From positions 2,046,001 through 2,110,000 of the forward strand of contig NZ_CP146963.1 in the NCBI RefSeq assembly GCF_037113525.1: a stretch of 64,000 nt of DNA, written 5' to 3'. Source of the DNA: Butyrivibrio fibrisolvens. GTDB lineage: Bacteria; Bacillota; Clostridia; Lachnospirales; Lachnospiraceae. The translations under genes and the position numbers were made by a program. This document shows, piece after piece, positions 24,338 through 33,180 of the stretch. Under the pieces are notes generated by a model. It was not told the DNA's origin and did not search any database. It worked only from the letters and a program-made list of their open reading frames with translations. Position 1 is the first letter of the stretch. Each line of letters begins with the position of its first letter.

Positions 24338-25867
24338 ATGGTCAAAGATATATTAACTAATATCGTTCTGATAATTTTGATTATTCTCACAATAGTAGTT
24401 TTTATAATGCTATTCGGCAAGGATCTCGGCATCTATGTTGATATTGGTGCCATCAAAGAATCCATCACCTCAATGTTTGAAAAAGATAATGAAGAAGAGC
24501 CTGATACTTCGGCAAGCGCTGCTACCGAGGCCAGTTCTTCTGATGATGGAATCGTAACTGTAGCATCAATGTATGAAAACACAGTTACCATAGAGTATGA
24601 GCTATCGGACGAAGTTCTTTACAATCCTCTTATGGGCTACGCTCCCAGTGCAAAAACCACGGATGACGAAGATGTGAATATAGATAAAGCAACGCTGATC
24701 TATTTCGAGGTTACCTGGGCAGACTTTGAACCCGAAGAGGGTGTATACGATTTTGAAAAGATCGAGACAGATAACAACCTTCAGGAATGGAGAAATGCAG
24801 GCAAAAATGCAGTTCTCCGTTTTATTTGTGATGCCCCTTCTGATGAAGATCACATGGACATTCCGCAGTGGCTTTATAAAAAGACTAAAGATGGAAAAAA
24901 ATATGATACCTCCTATGGTAAGGGATATTGCCCCAATTACAGTAACGAGGACTTTATAGATGCACATAATAAGGCTATTGCGGCGCTTGGAGACTATTTT
25001 TCCAAAGATTCTTTTGTAAGATATGTGGAGATGGGAAGTCTTGGTCACTGGGGCGAGTGGCATGTAAATATAGATGAAGATGATAAGCTCCCTACGATGC
25101 CAAATGCTGAAATAAGAGCTTTATATGTTGATGCCTATGTAGATTCTTTTCCAGGTGCAAAGCTCCTTATGAGAAGACCGTTTGCAGAGCTTCCGGAAGG
25201 CGGCGGAGTTTACAATGACATGGTTGGAGCTTATAAGGATACTACTGAATGGCTTGAATGGATCGGAGAGGGCGGCGCTTATGAGCAGACAGGAGAAGAG
25301 GGTGCGCTTGTGGCAAGACCTGATATTTGGAAGACAGCGCCTGTTGGCGGTGAGTTCACCAGTTCCATCGAGATGGAAGAGATGCTGATAGGGTCATATA
25401 GTACCACCAGTTCTCTTATTAAGGACAGTCATATGACTTTTATAGGACCCAAGGTTCCTAATGGGAATGACTTGTCTGGAGCAGGCGTTCTTAGAAGCCA
25501 GGAGGTCTTGAAATATATTGGATATAGATATGCTGTTACAACAATGGAATATGGCGGCGATGATAATGAGACTGCCATAGGCCTTAGGGTGTCCAATGAG
25601 GGTATTGCGCCTATTTATTGGGATTATTCGATGTGTCTGTATCTAAAGGATCAGTACGGAAATATAGAAAAATACGAAGTTGACATTGACCTTATGGGTT
25701 TATATGGAGGTCAGTCTGAGTATGTTATAACTACAGTTCCGGTTCCTTTTGATGAGATTACAAATTACCAAATATTGCTCGGAATAGAAGATCCTGACAC
25801 GAATGAACCGGCTGTATATATAGCTACAAATGCTGCAAGGACGGGCTTTAGAACGATTCTTCTTTGA
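24338..25867 (+). CDS. DUF4832 (with DUF4874-like) extracytoplasmic protein
   Basis: 509 aa if translation starts at ATG 24338 (AAAGGG upstream, directly followed by a membrane anchor LTNIVLIILIILTIVVFIML). ATG 24251 would add 29 residues with no obvious site. After the anchor comes an acidic linker, then a (beta/alpha)-like region (NPLMGYAP, TWADFEPEEGVYDFE, MGSLGHWGEWH) and a C-terminal beta domain (YAVTTMEYGGDDNETAIGL). DUF4832/DUF4874 proteins resemble glycoside hydrolases and are thought to act on cell-surface glycans; catalytic activity is unproven. It is a single gene after element D. Confidence 0.75.
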   Translation: MVKDILTNIVLIILIILTIVVFIMLFGKDLGIYVDIGAIKESITSMFEKDNEEEPDTSASAATEASSSDDGIVTVASMYENTVTIEYELSDEVLYNPLMGYAPSAKTTDDEDVNIDKATLIYFEVTWADFEPEEGVYDFEKIETDNNLQEWRNAGKNAVLRFICDAPSDEDHMDIPQWLYKKTKDGKKYDTSYGKGYCPNYSNEDFIDAHNKAIAALGDYFSKDSFVRYVEMGSLGHWGEWHVNIDEDDKLPTMPNAEIRALYVDAYVDSFPGAKLLMRRPFAELPEGGGVYNDMVGAYKDTTEWLEWIGEGGAYEQTGEEGALVARPDIWKTAPVGGEFTSSIEMEEMLIGSYSTTSSLIKDSHMTFIGPKVPNGNDLSGAGVLRSQEVLKYIGYRYAVTTMEYGGDDNETAIGLRVSNEGIAPIYWDYSMCLYLKDQYGNIEKYEVDIDLMGLYGGQSEYVITTVPVPFDEITNYQILLGIEDPDTNEPAVYIATNAARTGFRTILL

Positions 25868-25886
25868 TATATTCATTATTTCTAGT

Positions 25887-25920
25887 ATACAAATAATATT
25901 TGTATTTCTATGTTTTTTTT
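25887..25920 (+). terminator. Probable terminator after the DUF4832 gene
   Basis: ATACAAATA pairs with TATTTGTAT (25887-25905), followed after a short gap by a run of T residues. The stem is all A/T except two C-G pairs. Confidence 0.55.
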
Positions 25921-26107
25921 TCTTTTTGTATGATATGATTGTTGTATATCAGCAGTGGCTTTTTGTGGTCAAATCGCGTGACTAGTATAGTCAAAATCAT
26001 TTTTGGTTAGAGCTTAATATGTTTATTGATATAATTCTTTATTTTTAATGATAAAGATTATTAAATAGGGGTATTACTGTTGGTATATGGGATAAGGAGG
26101 TGCGTTT

Positions 26108-26467
26108 ATGCTATTTTCAGACATAGCCATGAAAATTAATCAGAGAATAGAAAATGGCGAAGAAATCACTGTAGATCTGGATCTTGATGATGGCAGAAAA
26201 GTTACTTGCGCAACGATGATCATCCTTACAGTTGCTGAAAAGGATTACATTGTGCTCCTTCCGCTTGATAAGAATGGTCAGAATACTGATGGAAATGTAT
26301 GGTTCTACAGATACGTATCCAAGGGTGAAGGTGACGCAGAGCTTGGTTATATCAGTGATGATGCTGAATACGAGAAAGTTTCTGAAGCATTTGACGAGTA
26401 TCTTGATGAGGCGGAATTTGATGAGCTCGTAGATCTCGATGACAATGGCGAAACAATAAAATCATAA
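26108..26467 (+). CDS. DUF1292 family protein
   Basis: 119 aa, very acidic. EITVDLDLDDGRKVTCATMIILTVAEKDYIVLLPLD, then VWFYRYV and a Glu/Asp-rich tail, match the DUF1292 family common in Firmicutes, whose function is unknown. RBS AAGGAGGTG is at 26095-26103. It stands alone, with a terminator directly after it. The usual clostridial context (near mltG/udk or O-methyltransferase genes) is not present. Confidence 0.85.
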   Translation: MLFSDIAMKINQRIENGEEITVDLDLDDGRKVTCATMIILTVAEKDYIVLLPLDKNGQNTDGNVWFYRYVSKGEGDAELGYISDDAEYEKVSEAFDEYLDEAEFDELVDLDDNGETIKS

Positions 26468-26490
26468 CAAAGTGAAATAAACGTGAAATT

Positions 26491-26522
26491 AAGGCTGTCC
26501 GGATAACCGGATGGCCTTTTTT
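26491..26522 (+). terminator. Terminator after the DUF1292 gene
   Basis: GGCTGTCCGG pairs with CCGGATGGCC around ATAA, followed by TTTTTT. Confidence 0.92.
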
Positions 26523-26631
26523 GTGGTATACTATTTTGGAATATTTATTAGTTTATTAATTTGGGGAGATTTGCCCCGTTAAGACCAAGAGACAAAATGT
26601 CGACGAGATTTTCGTTAGCGCTAGGAGGAGT

Positions 26632-28632
26632 ATGACACAATCTATTAAACTGCTGAAGGCAAAGCCTTACCCGTTGGGGATGCATGTTCAGGGTCAGGAT
26701 CTTATTTTCAGTGGCAAATTTAACAACGAAACTGGATGCGGAATTATTTTATATCAGAGCAAAGATGGAGTGATAGACACTTCAAAGCCCAAGATAGCAC
26801 CGCTTACAGACCAGTTCAGGCATGGATCATTATATAGCGTCAGAATTCCGGGGGGAGCCGGCGAATATGGCGCTTATCAGCTAATGAGTGGCGGTTTAAG
26901 ATATGCAGATCCTTATAGCACTAAGATTTCAGGTCTTGAAGAGTTTGGAACATTTCGTAAGAACGATGAGATATACAGCGTGATATCCGACGATGATTAT
27001 GACTGGGGCAATGACAAAAATCCTCATACCCCATTTAGTAAGAGCTTTATATATCTTGTAAATGTTCGCGGTTATACAATGCTTGATACAAGCGTTCCTG
27101 TAAGACACAGAGGAACATTTCTCGGACTTGTAAGAAAGATCGATTATCTTAAGTCTCTTGGAGTTACAGCTATTGAGCTTATGCCTGTATATGAGCAGCC
27201 TAGCGTTCTTTCAAGAAAGAGCATAGAGCTTTCACATGCACCTGTTCACCGTGATATGACCAAGGCAAGAGCAATGGTCAACGAAGTGGGCATTTTGAAG
27301 CAGGTTGATGATGCAGACAGACTTGTAAATCTGTGGGGATTTGAGCCGGGTTTCCCTTTTGCCGTAAGAAGCGCCTTTGCTGTTAAGGGAAATGATGCTT
27401 CAGAAGAATTCAAGGATATGGTAAGAGAATTCCACAGGGCAGGAATTGAAGTTATAGTCCAGACCTATTTTGCAGATGGTCTTACTCATCAGGAGATGCA
27501 GGAGATCATAAGATACTGGGTTAGTGAGTATCACATAGACGGTATTCACATAAAGGGCAGGAATATCAATTCTACTATGCTCTCACAGGATCCTCTTTTG
27601 TCAGATACCAAGATCTTTGATTACGGATTCGATTACTGGCAGCTTTACAAGGGTGCGCCTCGCGAGCCTTCAAAGAGGAATCTTGCAGAATATAAAGATG
27701 ACTTTGAATTTACAGCCCGTCATTTTCTTAAGGGTGATGACAATATCATTCCTTCATTCCTTAATCTGTCTCAGGAGACAGGTACATCGGGCGGCGCTGT
27801 TCATTATATCTGTAACTACGATGGAGCAAGGCTTGTAGACCTTGTGACCTATGATCATAAATACAACGAAGCCAATGGCGAGAACAATACTGATGGTATA
27901 AATGACAACGTCAGCTGGAACTGCGGTGTGGAAGGTAAGAGCCGCCGCAAGGATGTCACCGAACTTCGTGTAAGACAGATGAGAAATGCTCTTACGATGC
28001 TATTTTTATCACAGGGAACTCCTATGCTTTTTGGCGGAGACGAGTTTTGCAATTCTCAGGATGGTAACAATAATCCGTATTGTCAGGATAATAGTACCGG
28101 ATGGGTTGAGTGGAAGAACTTTGCAAAGAATAAGAGTCTTGTGGACTTCACAAGGTTTTTGACAGGGCTTCGCAGTAAGTACTCTATATTTACATCTCCT
28201 GTGCCGTACAGGCTTATGGATTATAAGGCTGTTGGATATCCGGATTTTTCATATCACGGAACAGAAGCATGGAGACCGGATCTTTCTGCTTACAGCCACA
28301 CGATAGCAATGCTGTACTGTGGCCTTTACAGTGGCAAGGGTCAGGAACACTCCTTTGTGTATGTAGCTTACAACATGCATTGGGAGGATAAAGAGTTTTC
28401 GCTTCCTGAGCTTCCGATGGGGTGCGAATGGCAGATACTTTGTGATACTTCCGACATGGAAGTTGACTACAGCACGCCAAGGAGAGCCAGAAATCTTAAG
28501 GATCAGGCAATTGCCAAGCTTAAGGCAAGAAGCATATGTATTTTTATATCAAAAGGAGAACCGGTAAGAACTGGTAGAAACAAATCCTATGCAACAAATG
28601 AACCAAAACCAGCAGATGCAGACAAACAGTAA
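26632..28632 (+). CDS. GlgX/isoamylase-like GH13 protein, probably catalytically inactive
   Basis: 666 aa. An N-terminal CBM48-like beta domain (~1-110) precedes a GH13 barrel with the GlgX frame: YTMLDTSVPVRHRGTFLGL, LGVTAIELMPVYE, NLWGFEPGFPFA, FLSQGTPMLFGGDEF and NNPYCQDN. The catalytic motifs have changed: region I is IVQTYFADG (~274-282) where VLDVVYNHT is expected, region II DGIHIKGRN (~303) lacks the nucleophile Asp of GFRFDLA, and no AEPWD is found. TYDHKYNEANGENNTDG is kept nearly intact. It therefore looks like a pseudoenzyme that may bind glycogen or a partner. The DUF5662 gene overlaps its end by 44 bp. Confidence 0.85.
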   Translation: MTQSIKLLKAKPYPLGMHVQGQDLIFSGKFNNETGCGIILYQSKDGVIDTSKPKIAPLTDQFRHGSLYSVRIPGGAGEYGAYQLMSGGLRYADPYSTKISGLEEFGTFRKNDEIYSVISDDDYDWGNDKNPHTPFSKSFIYLVNVRGYTMLDTSVPVRHRGTFLGLVRKIDYLKSLGVTAIELMPVYEQPSVLSRKSIELSHAPVHRDMTKARAMVNEVGILKQVDDADRLVNLWGFEPGFPFAVRSAFAVKGNDASEEFKDMVREFHRAGIEVIVQTYFADGLTHQEMQEIIRYWVSEYHIDGIHIKGRNINSTMLSQDPLLSDTKIFDYGFDYWQLYKGAPREPSKRNLAEYKDDFEFTARHFLKGDDNIIPSFLNLSQETGTSGGAVHYICNYDGARLVDLVTYDHKYNEANGENNTDGINDNVSWNCGVEGKSRRKDVTELRVRQMRNALTMLFLSQGTPMLFGGDEFCNSQDGNNNPYCQDNSTGWVEWKNFAKNKSLVDFTRFLTGLRSKYSIFTSPVPYRLMDYKAVGYPDFSYHGTEAWRPDLSAYSHTIAMLYCGLYSGKGQEHSFVYVAYNMHWEDKEFSLPELPMGCEWQILCDTSDMEVDYSTPRRARNLKDQAIAKLKARSICIFISKGEPVRTGRNKSYATNEPKPADADKQ

Positions 28633-29293
28633 AGCAGACGCTGCATGTAACACAGATGCTTTCGATAAAGAAAGCATAGAAGCTATTACTCCGGTTGGAA
28701 GACCGGTTCAGCTTGGGCCTGGTGGCAAGCAGCCGCCTATAAAGATTGAAAATGTAATAGGCCATTTTAAGACGGTATCTGCTCACAGAAGGCTTGTAAG
28801 ACGTAACTGCTTCAAAATGGGACTTTACTGGCAGGGACTTACCCATGACCTTTCAAAGTTTTCGCCAACTGAGTTCCTTCAGGGATGCAGATACTTTCAG
28901 GGAGACAGATCTCCCAATGCCTGCGAGAGAGAACTTAACGGTCACTCCCTTGCATGGCTTCATCACAAGGGCAGGAATAAGCACCACTACGAGTACTGGA
29001 TAGACTTTAGTTCCAAGGATTCAAGCTCGCCTTACGGTGTACTTCCCGGCAAGATGCCTGACAGGTACATTGCTGAGATGATAGCTGACAGAGTGGCTGC
29101 AAGCCGTACTTACAGGAAGGAAGCATATACCTCTGCGGACCCGCTTAAATACTATTTAAGAGTTAAGCAAAATCCTACGCCTATGCATCCTTACACGATC
29201 GAGAAGCTTGAGCTTTTCCTTCACATGCTTGCTGATGAGGGAGAGGATGCGACATTTGCATATATAAAGAATGTGTTTCTTAAGAAAAAATGA
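28589..29293 (+). CDS. DUF5662 family protein
   Basis: 234 aa. A Gln/Asn-rich start is followed by a His-rich core: [45 protein letters not shown], then [14 protein letters not shown]. The spaced His/Asp pairs (H...HD...HH) look like an HD-type metal site, which is my inference; the family has no known function. It overlaps the GlgX-like gene by 44 bp and the next gene by 4 bp (ATGA), so the three are translationally coupled. Confidence 0.75.
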   Translation: MQQMNQNQQMQTNSKADAACNTDAFDKESIEAITPVGRPVQLGPGGKQPPIKIENVIGHFKTVSAHRRLVRRNCFKMGLYWQGLTHDLSKFSPTEFLQGCRYFQGDRSPNACERELNGHSLAWLHHKGRNKHHYEYWIDFSSKDSSSPYGVLPGKMPDRYIAEMIADRVAASRTYRKEAYTSADPLKYYLRVKQNPTPMHPYTIEKLELFLHMLADEGEDATFAYIKNVFLKKK

Positions 29294-31530
29294 TGAAAAA
29301 ATCTTTTCAGGAATCAATAGATAAGTATCTTGGCAGAAAATATGACAGAAGTTCGATTGGGATCTTGAAAGAAAAGACATTGCATAGCATTGTTAAGGAT
29401 TTCTTTGCACCTTCTGAGGATTCTAAAGAGATCCGGGTAGGCGACTTTGTTGCAGATATCTGCTACGAAGACAGGATCATAGAGATTCAGAACGGGAATT
29501 TTGCTCATCTTGTGCCTAAGCTTGAAGCTTTTTTGCCAAAATATAAGGTGACAGTGGTGTATCCGATTCCTTACAGGAAGTGGATGTGCTGGATCGATCC
29601 TGAAACGGGAGAGCAGACTGCAAGGAATGCTCCAAGAGGAAACTTTAACCTATATAAGATTTTCAGGGACCTTTACAGTATCAGGAAATTTCTGCTACAC
29701 CCTGGTTTTACGCTAATCCTTACCTGCCTTGAGATTGAAGAATACAGGGTTCAGGACGGCTGGGGAAGAGGCGGAAAGCGCGGATCTCACCGCTATGACA
29801 GAATCCCTTTAAGGCTTCTTGACGAGATTGAGATTAAGGGTCTGGAAGGGTATAATAGATTTCTTCCGGATGACCTTCCTGATGAATTTACTACTAAGGA
29901 GTTTCAAAAGCTTGTAAAGTACCGCGGTAAATATTTTGGTACAACTGTCCGTGTCCTTGAAGAAATAGGGATGATAGAGCGGTGCGGCAAGAGAAAACAG
30001 GCGTATCTTTTTAAAAAGAAATATGAATCAGGTAGTGCTAAGGAAATGCCTGATAATACAAAAATAAATAACTCAAAATCGGCTAAAACCGGTAATTTAC
30101 TTGAAGATAATAATAATAATAAAACGGAGAATATCAAAATGGCAGCAAAGAAAACAAAGGCAGCTACTAAGAAAGCAGCTCCTAAAAAGACAACAAAGGT
30201 GGCCGCTACAAAATCAGCAGCTAAGACAACTAAGACAACTAAAACAGCTACTAAAGTAGCTACTAAAGTAGCTAATAAAGAAGAATCCGTAATCGACAGA
30301 TTCCTTCGCTACGTAAAATATGACACACAGTCCAACGAACAGACCGGCACATCCCCTTCAACCCCTGGCCAGCATGAGCTTGCCAAGGCTCTTGCCAAGG
30401 AACTTGAAGAGATCGGTGCAAGCGATGTTTACTATGACAAGGAGCACTGCTACGTATATGCGACAATTCCTTCAACACTTGGAAGAAAGAAAGCTCCTGT
30501 TCTTGGATTCATAAGCCACATGGATACATCTGATGCTACAAGCGGCAAGGATGTTAAGCCAAGGATCGTTGAGAAGTACGACGGCAAGGATGTGATCCTT
30601 AACGAGAAGGACCCTGAGACAGGTGCCAAGGTTGTTCTTTCACCTAAGACATTCCCTGAACTTTTGAATCATAAGGGTGAAGACCTAATCGTAACAGACG
30701 GTACAACACTTCTTGGTGCAGATGACAAAGCAGGCGTTGCTGAGATCATGACAATGGCTTCATATCTTCTTAAGCACCCTGAAGTTAAGCATGGCAAGAT
30801 CAGGATCGCATTTACTCCTGACGAAGAGATCGGAGAAGGCACTAAGTTTTTTGACATAAAGAAATTCGGTGCAGACTTCGCATATACAGTAGACGGCGGC
30901 AAGCTTGGAGAGCTTGAATACGAGTGCTTCAACGCAGCTGAGGTTGAGCTCATAATCCACGGAAGAAGCGTTCACCCGGGCGATGCCAAGGGCAAGATGC
31001 TCAACGCAACTCTTATTGCATACGAGTTCCAGTCAATGCTCCCTGCATTTGACAATCCTATGTACACTGAGAAAAAAGAAGGTTTCTTCCATCTTACACT
31101 CATGAAGGGAACCTGCGAAAAGGCTGTTGTATACTACATCATCCGTGATCACGACAAGAAGAAGTTCCTCGATCGCAAAAAGCTTGTTGAAAAGATCGTT
31201 AAATTCCTTAACGACAAGTACGGCGCAGGCACTGTAGAGCTTACTATGGAAGACAGCTACTACAACATGATAGAGAAGTTAAAGCCTCACATGCATCTTA
31301 TCGAGAATGCTAGAAAAGCTATGGAGATGGCAGGCGTTACAAGCATCGAGAATCCTATAAGAGGCGGCACAGACGGTGCAATGCTTTCATTCAAGGGTCT
31401 TCCTTGTCCGAACCTTTGCACAGGCGGATACAACTATCATGGCAAGTATGAGTACGCATCAGTGCAGGAGATGTACAAAACTGTTGAGATCCTTAAGAAT
31501 CTCGCAGAGATTTACGGCGAAAAGGCTTAA
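29290..31530 (+). CDS. In-frame fusion: nuclease-like N-terminal module + Lys/Ala/Thr-rich linker + PepT (M20B tripeptidase)
   Basis: 746 aa as one open frame. Residues 1-~255 form a module not recognised with certainty; [20 protein letters not shown] fits a PD-(D/E)XK-like nuclease core, and a winged-helix-like end follows. Residues ~255-335 are linker, including a histone-H1-like Lys/Ala/Thr stretch. Residues ~335-746 are a complete Pep[32 protein letters not shown] and a late His in [10 protein letters not shown]. An internal ATG at 30139 with CGGAGA upstream could yield PepT alone (463 aa). An AAT repeat at 30106-30120 sits at the junction. Peptidase T removes N-terminal residues from tripeptides in the cytoplasm. 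Confidence 0.8.
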   Translation: MMKKSFQESIDKYLGRKYDRSSIGILKEKTLHSIVKDFFAPSEDSKEIRVGDFVADICYEDRIIEIQNGNFAHLVPKLEAFLPKYKVTVVYPIPYRKWMCWIDPETGEQTARNAPRGNFNLYKIFRDLYSIRKFLLHPGFTLILTCLEIEEYRVQDGWGRGGKRGSHRYDRIPLRLLDEIEIKGLEGYNRFLPDDLPDEFTTKEFQKLVKYRGKYFGTTVRVLEEIGMIERCGKRKQAYLFKKKYESGSAKEMPDNTKINNSKSAKTGNLLEDNNNNKTENIKMAAKKTKAATKKAAPKKTTKVAATKSAAKTTKTTKTATKVATKVANKEESVIDRFLRYVKYDTQSNEQTGTSPSTPGQHELAKALAKELEEIGASDVYYDKEHCYVYATIPSTLGRKKAPVLGFISHMDTSDATSGKDVKPRIVEKYDGKDVILNEKDPETGAKVVLSPKTFPELLNHKGEDLIVTDGTTLLGADDKAGVAEIMTMASYLLKHPEVKHGKIRIAFTPDEEIGEGTKFFDIKKFGADFAYTVDGGKLGELEYECFNAAEVELIIHGRSVHPGDAKGKMLNATLIAYEFQSMLPAFDNPMYTEKKEGFFHLTLMKGTCEKAVVYYIIRDHDKKKFLDRKKLVEKIVKFLNDKYGAGTVELTMEDSYYNMIEKLKPHMHLIENARKAMEMAGVTSIENPIRGGTDGAMLSFKGLPCPNLCTGGYNYHGKYEYASVQEMYKTVEILKNLAEIYGEKA

Positions 31531-31589
31531 ACTACATCGTGATATATTTTTTGTAGTTTAAATAATTGTTTTAGTATAAAGGTTTAATT

Positions 31590-33086
31590 ATGGATAAAGT
31601 TTCAATTAATGGCAATGATATATATGAAGTAGACGAAGAGATGGAAGCTCTTATAGAGGCTGCCGACCTTGATGGAAAGGTACCTGAGGCAGAGCCCCAG
31701 AGACAGTACTACTTTATCAAAAAGGCAAGACGCTACGTTGATGAGCTCGCAAAAGAACTTGGCAGAAGACCTCTTGCCTGTAGCGTAGCTTTTGGATGCC
31801 AGATGAACGCGCGTGATTCCGAGAAGATCCTTGGAGTCTTAAAAGCAGTAGGCTATGAAGAGACAGATTCAGAAAAGGCTGAATTTGTTATCTACAACAC
31901 CTGCACAGTCCGCGATAACGCAGATCAGCGTGTTTACGGCCGCCTTGGATATGCAGGAAGCCTTAAGAAAAAGAATCCTCATATGAAGATAGGTGTCTGC
32001 GGCTGCATGATGCAGGAGCAGGTTGCTGTTGAGAAGATCAAAAAGAGCTACCGTCAGGTAGACCTTATATTTGGTACACACAATCTCTTTAAGTTTGCAG
32101 AGCTTTTGTGTACCATGTTCGAGTCAGACAGAATGGTAATCGATATCTGGAAGGGCACTAACGAAATCGTTGAAGACCTTCCTGTTGCAAGAAAATATCC
32201 ATTCAAGTCAGGCGTTAACATTACATTTGGATGCGACAATTTCTGTACTTATTGTATAGTTCCATACGTAAGAGGAAGAGAGAGAAGTAGAGATCCTAAA
32301 GACATCGTAAGAGAAGTTGAAAAGCTTGTAGCTGACGGCGTTAAGGAAGTTATGCTCCTTGGTCAGAACGTTAACTCTTATGGTACAGGTCTTCCTGATG
32401 ACAAGAAGATATCTTTTGCTCAGCTTCTGAATGAAGTGTGCAAGGTTGAAGGACTTGAAAGAGTCAGATTCATGACTCCTCACCCTAAGGATCTGTCTCA
32501 GGAACTTATCGACGTTATCAAGGCTAATCCTAAGGTTGCAAGACATATACACCTTCCTCTTCAGTCAGGAAGCACAGAGATCCTTAGACGCATGAACAGA
32601 AAGTATACAAGAGAGCAGTATCTTGATCTTGCGCTTAAGATAAGGCGTGAACTCCCTGATGCAGCCATCACTACAGATATCATCGTAGGTTTCCCTGGAG
32701 AAACAAACGCTGACGTAGATGATACAATTGATATAGTTAAGCAGGTTAAGTATGACAATGCTTTTACCTTCATCTACTCTAAGCGTACAGGAACACCGGC
32801 TGCAGGATTTGAGCAGGTTTTATCTGAAGAAGAGATAAAGAGTAATTTTGACAGACTCCTTAAAGTCGTTCAGGAAACTGCGCATGCACAGTCAGCGCGT
32901 TTCAATGATACAGACCAGAGAGTTCTTGTAGAGTCACTTAACGAGCAGGATGCATCACTTGTTACAGGCCGTATGTCCAACAATACACTTGTACATTTTG
33001 AAGGTGGTGAAGACCTGATCGGCCAGTTCGTTGACGTTCATCTTGATGAATGCAAAGGATTTTATTATCTCGGACACAGGATCTGA
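31590..33086 (+). CDS. miaB: tRNA-2-methylthio-N6-dimethylallyladenosine synthase
   Basis: 498 aa. The MTTase N-terminal domain carries the auxiliary cluster cysteines (FGCQMNARD, YNTCTVRDNA, GVCGCMMQ). The radical SAM motif is CDNFCTYC (in FGCDNFCTYCIVPYVRGRERS), and a C-terminal TRAM domain follows. It adds a methylthio group to i6A37 in tRNAs reading UNN codons, the step after MiaA, whose gene lies three genes downstream. The N-terminal ~60 residues before the MTTase domain are a little longer than usual. Confidence 0.95.
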   Translation: MDKVSINGNDIYEVDEEMEALIEAADLDGKVPEAEPQRQYYFIKKARRYVDELAKELGRRPLACSVAFGCQMNARDSEKILGVLKAVGYEETDSEKAEFVIYNTCTVRDNADQRVYGRLGYAGSLKKKNPHMKIGVCGCMMQEQVAVEKIKKSYRQVDLIFGTHNLFKFAELLCTMFESDRMVIDIWKGTNEIVEDLPVARKYPFKSGVNITFGCDNFCTYCIVPYVRGRERSRDPKDIVREVEKLVADGVKEVMLLGQNVNSYGTGLPDDKKISFAQLLNEVCKVEGLERVRFMTPHPKDLSQELIDVIKANPKVARHIHLPLQSGSTEILRRMNRKYTREQYLDLALKIRRELPDAAITTDIIVGFPGETNADVDDTIDIVKQVKYDNAFTFIYSKRTGTPAAGFEQVLSEEEIKSNFDRLLKVVQETAHAQSARFNDTDQRVLVESLNEQDASLVTGRMSNNTLVHFEGGEDLIGQFVDVHLDECKGFYYLGHRI

Positions 33087-33108
33087 TAAGAGTAAAGTAT
33101 ATTAAAAA

Positions 33109-33147
33109 TATATGACCCAAGAAGGATTAAGAGATCCTGGTCATATA
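33109..33147 (+). other. Hairpin between miaB and mutS
   Basis: TATATGACC pairs with GGTCATATA, with inner AGGAT/ATCCT. There is no T-tail on the + strand, though ATTTTTAATA follows it on the minus strand. It is probably an mRNA processing or attenuation structure within the operon. Confidence 0.5.
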
Positions 33148-33180
33148 CTAAAATGAATTAGAAATAGCGGAGGAGTACTT

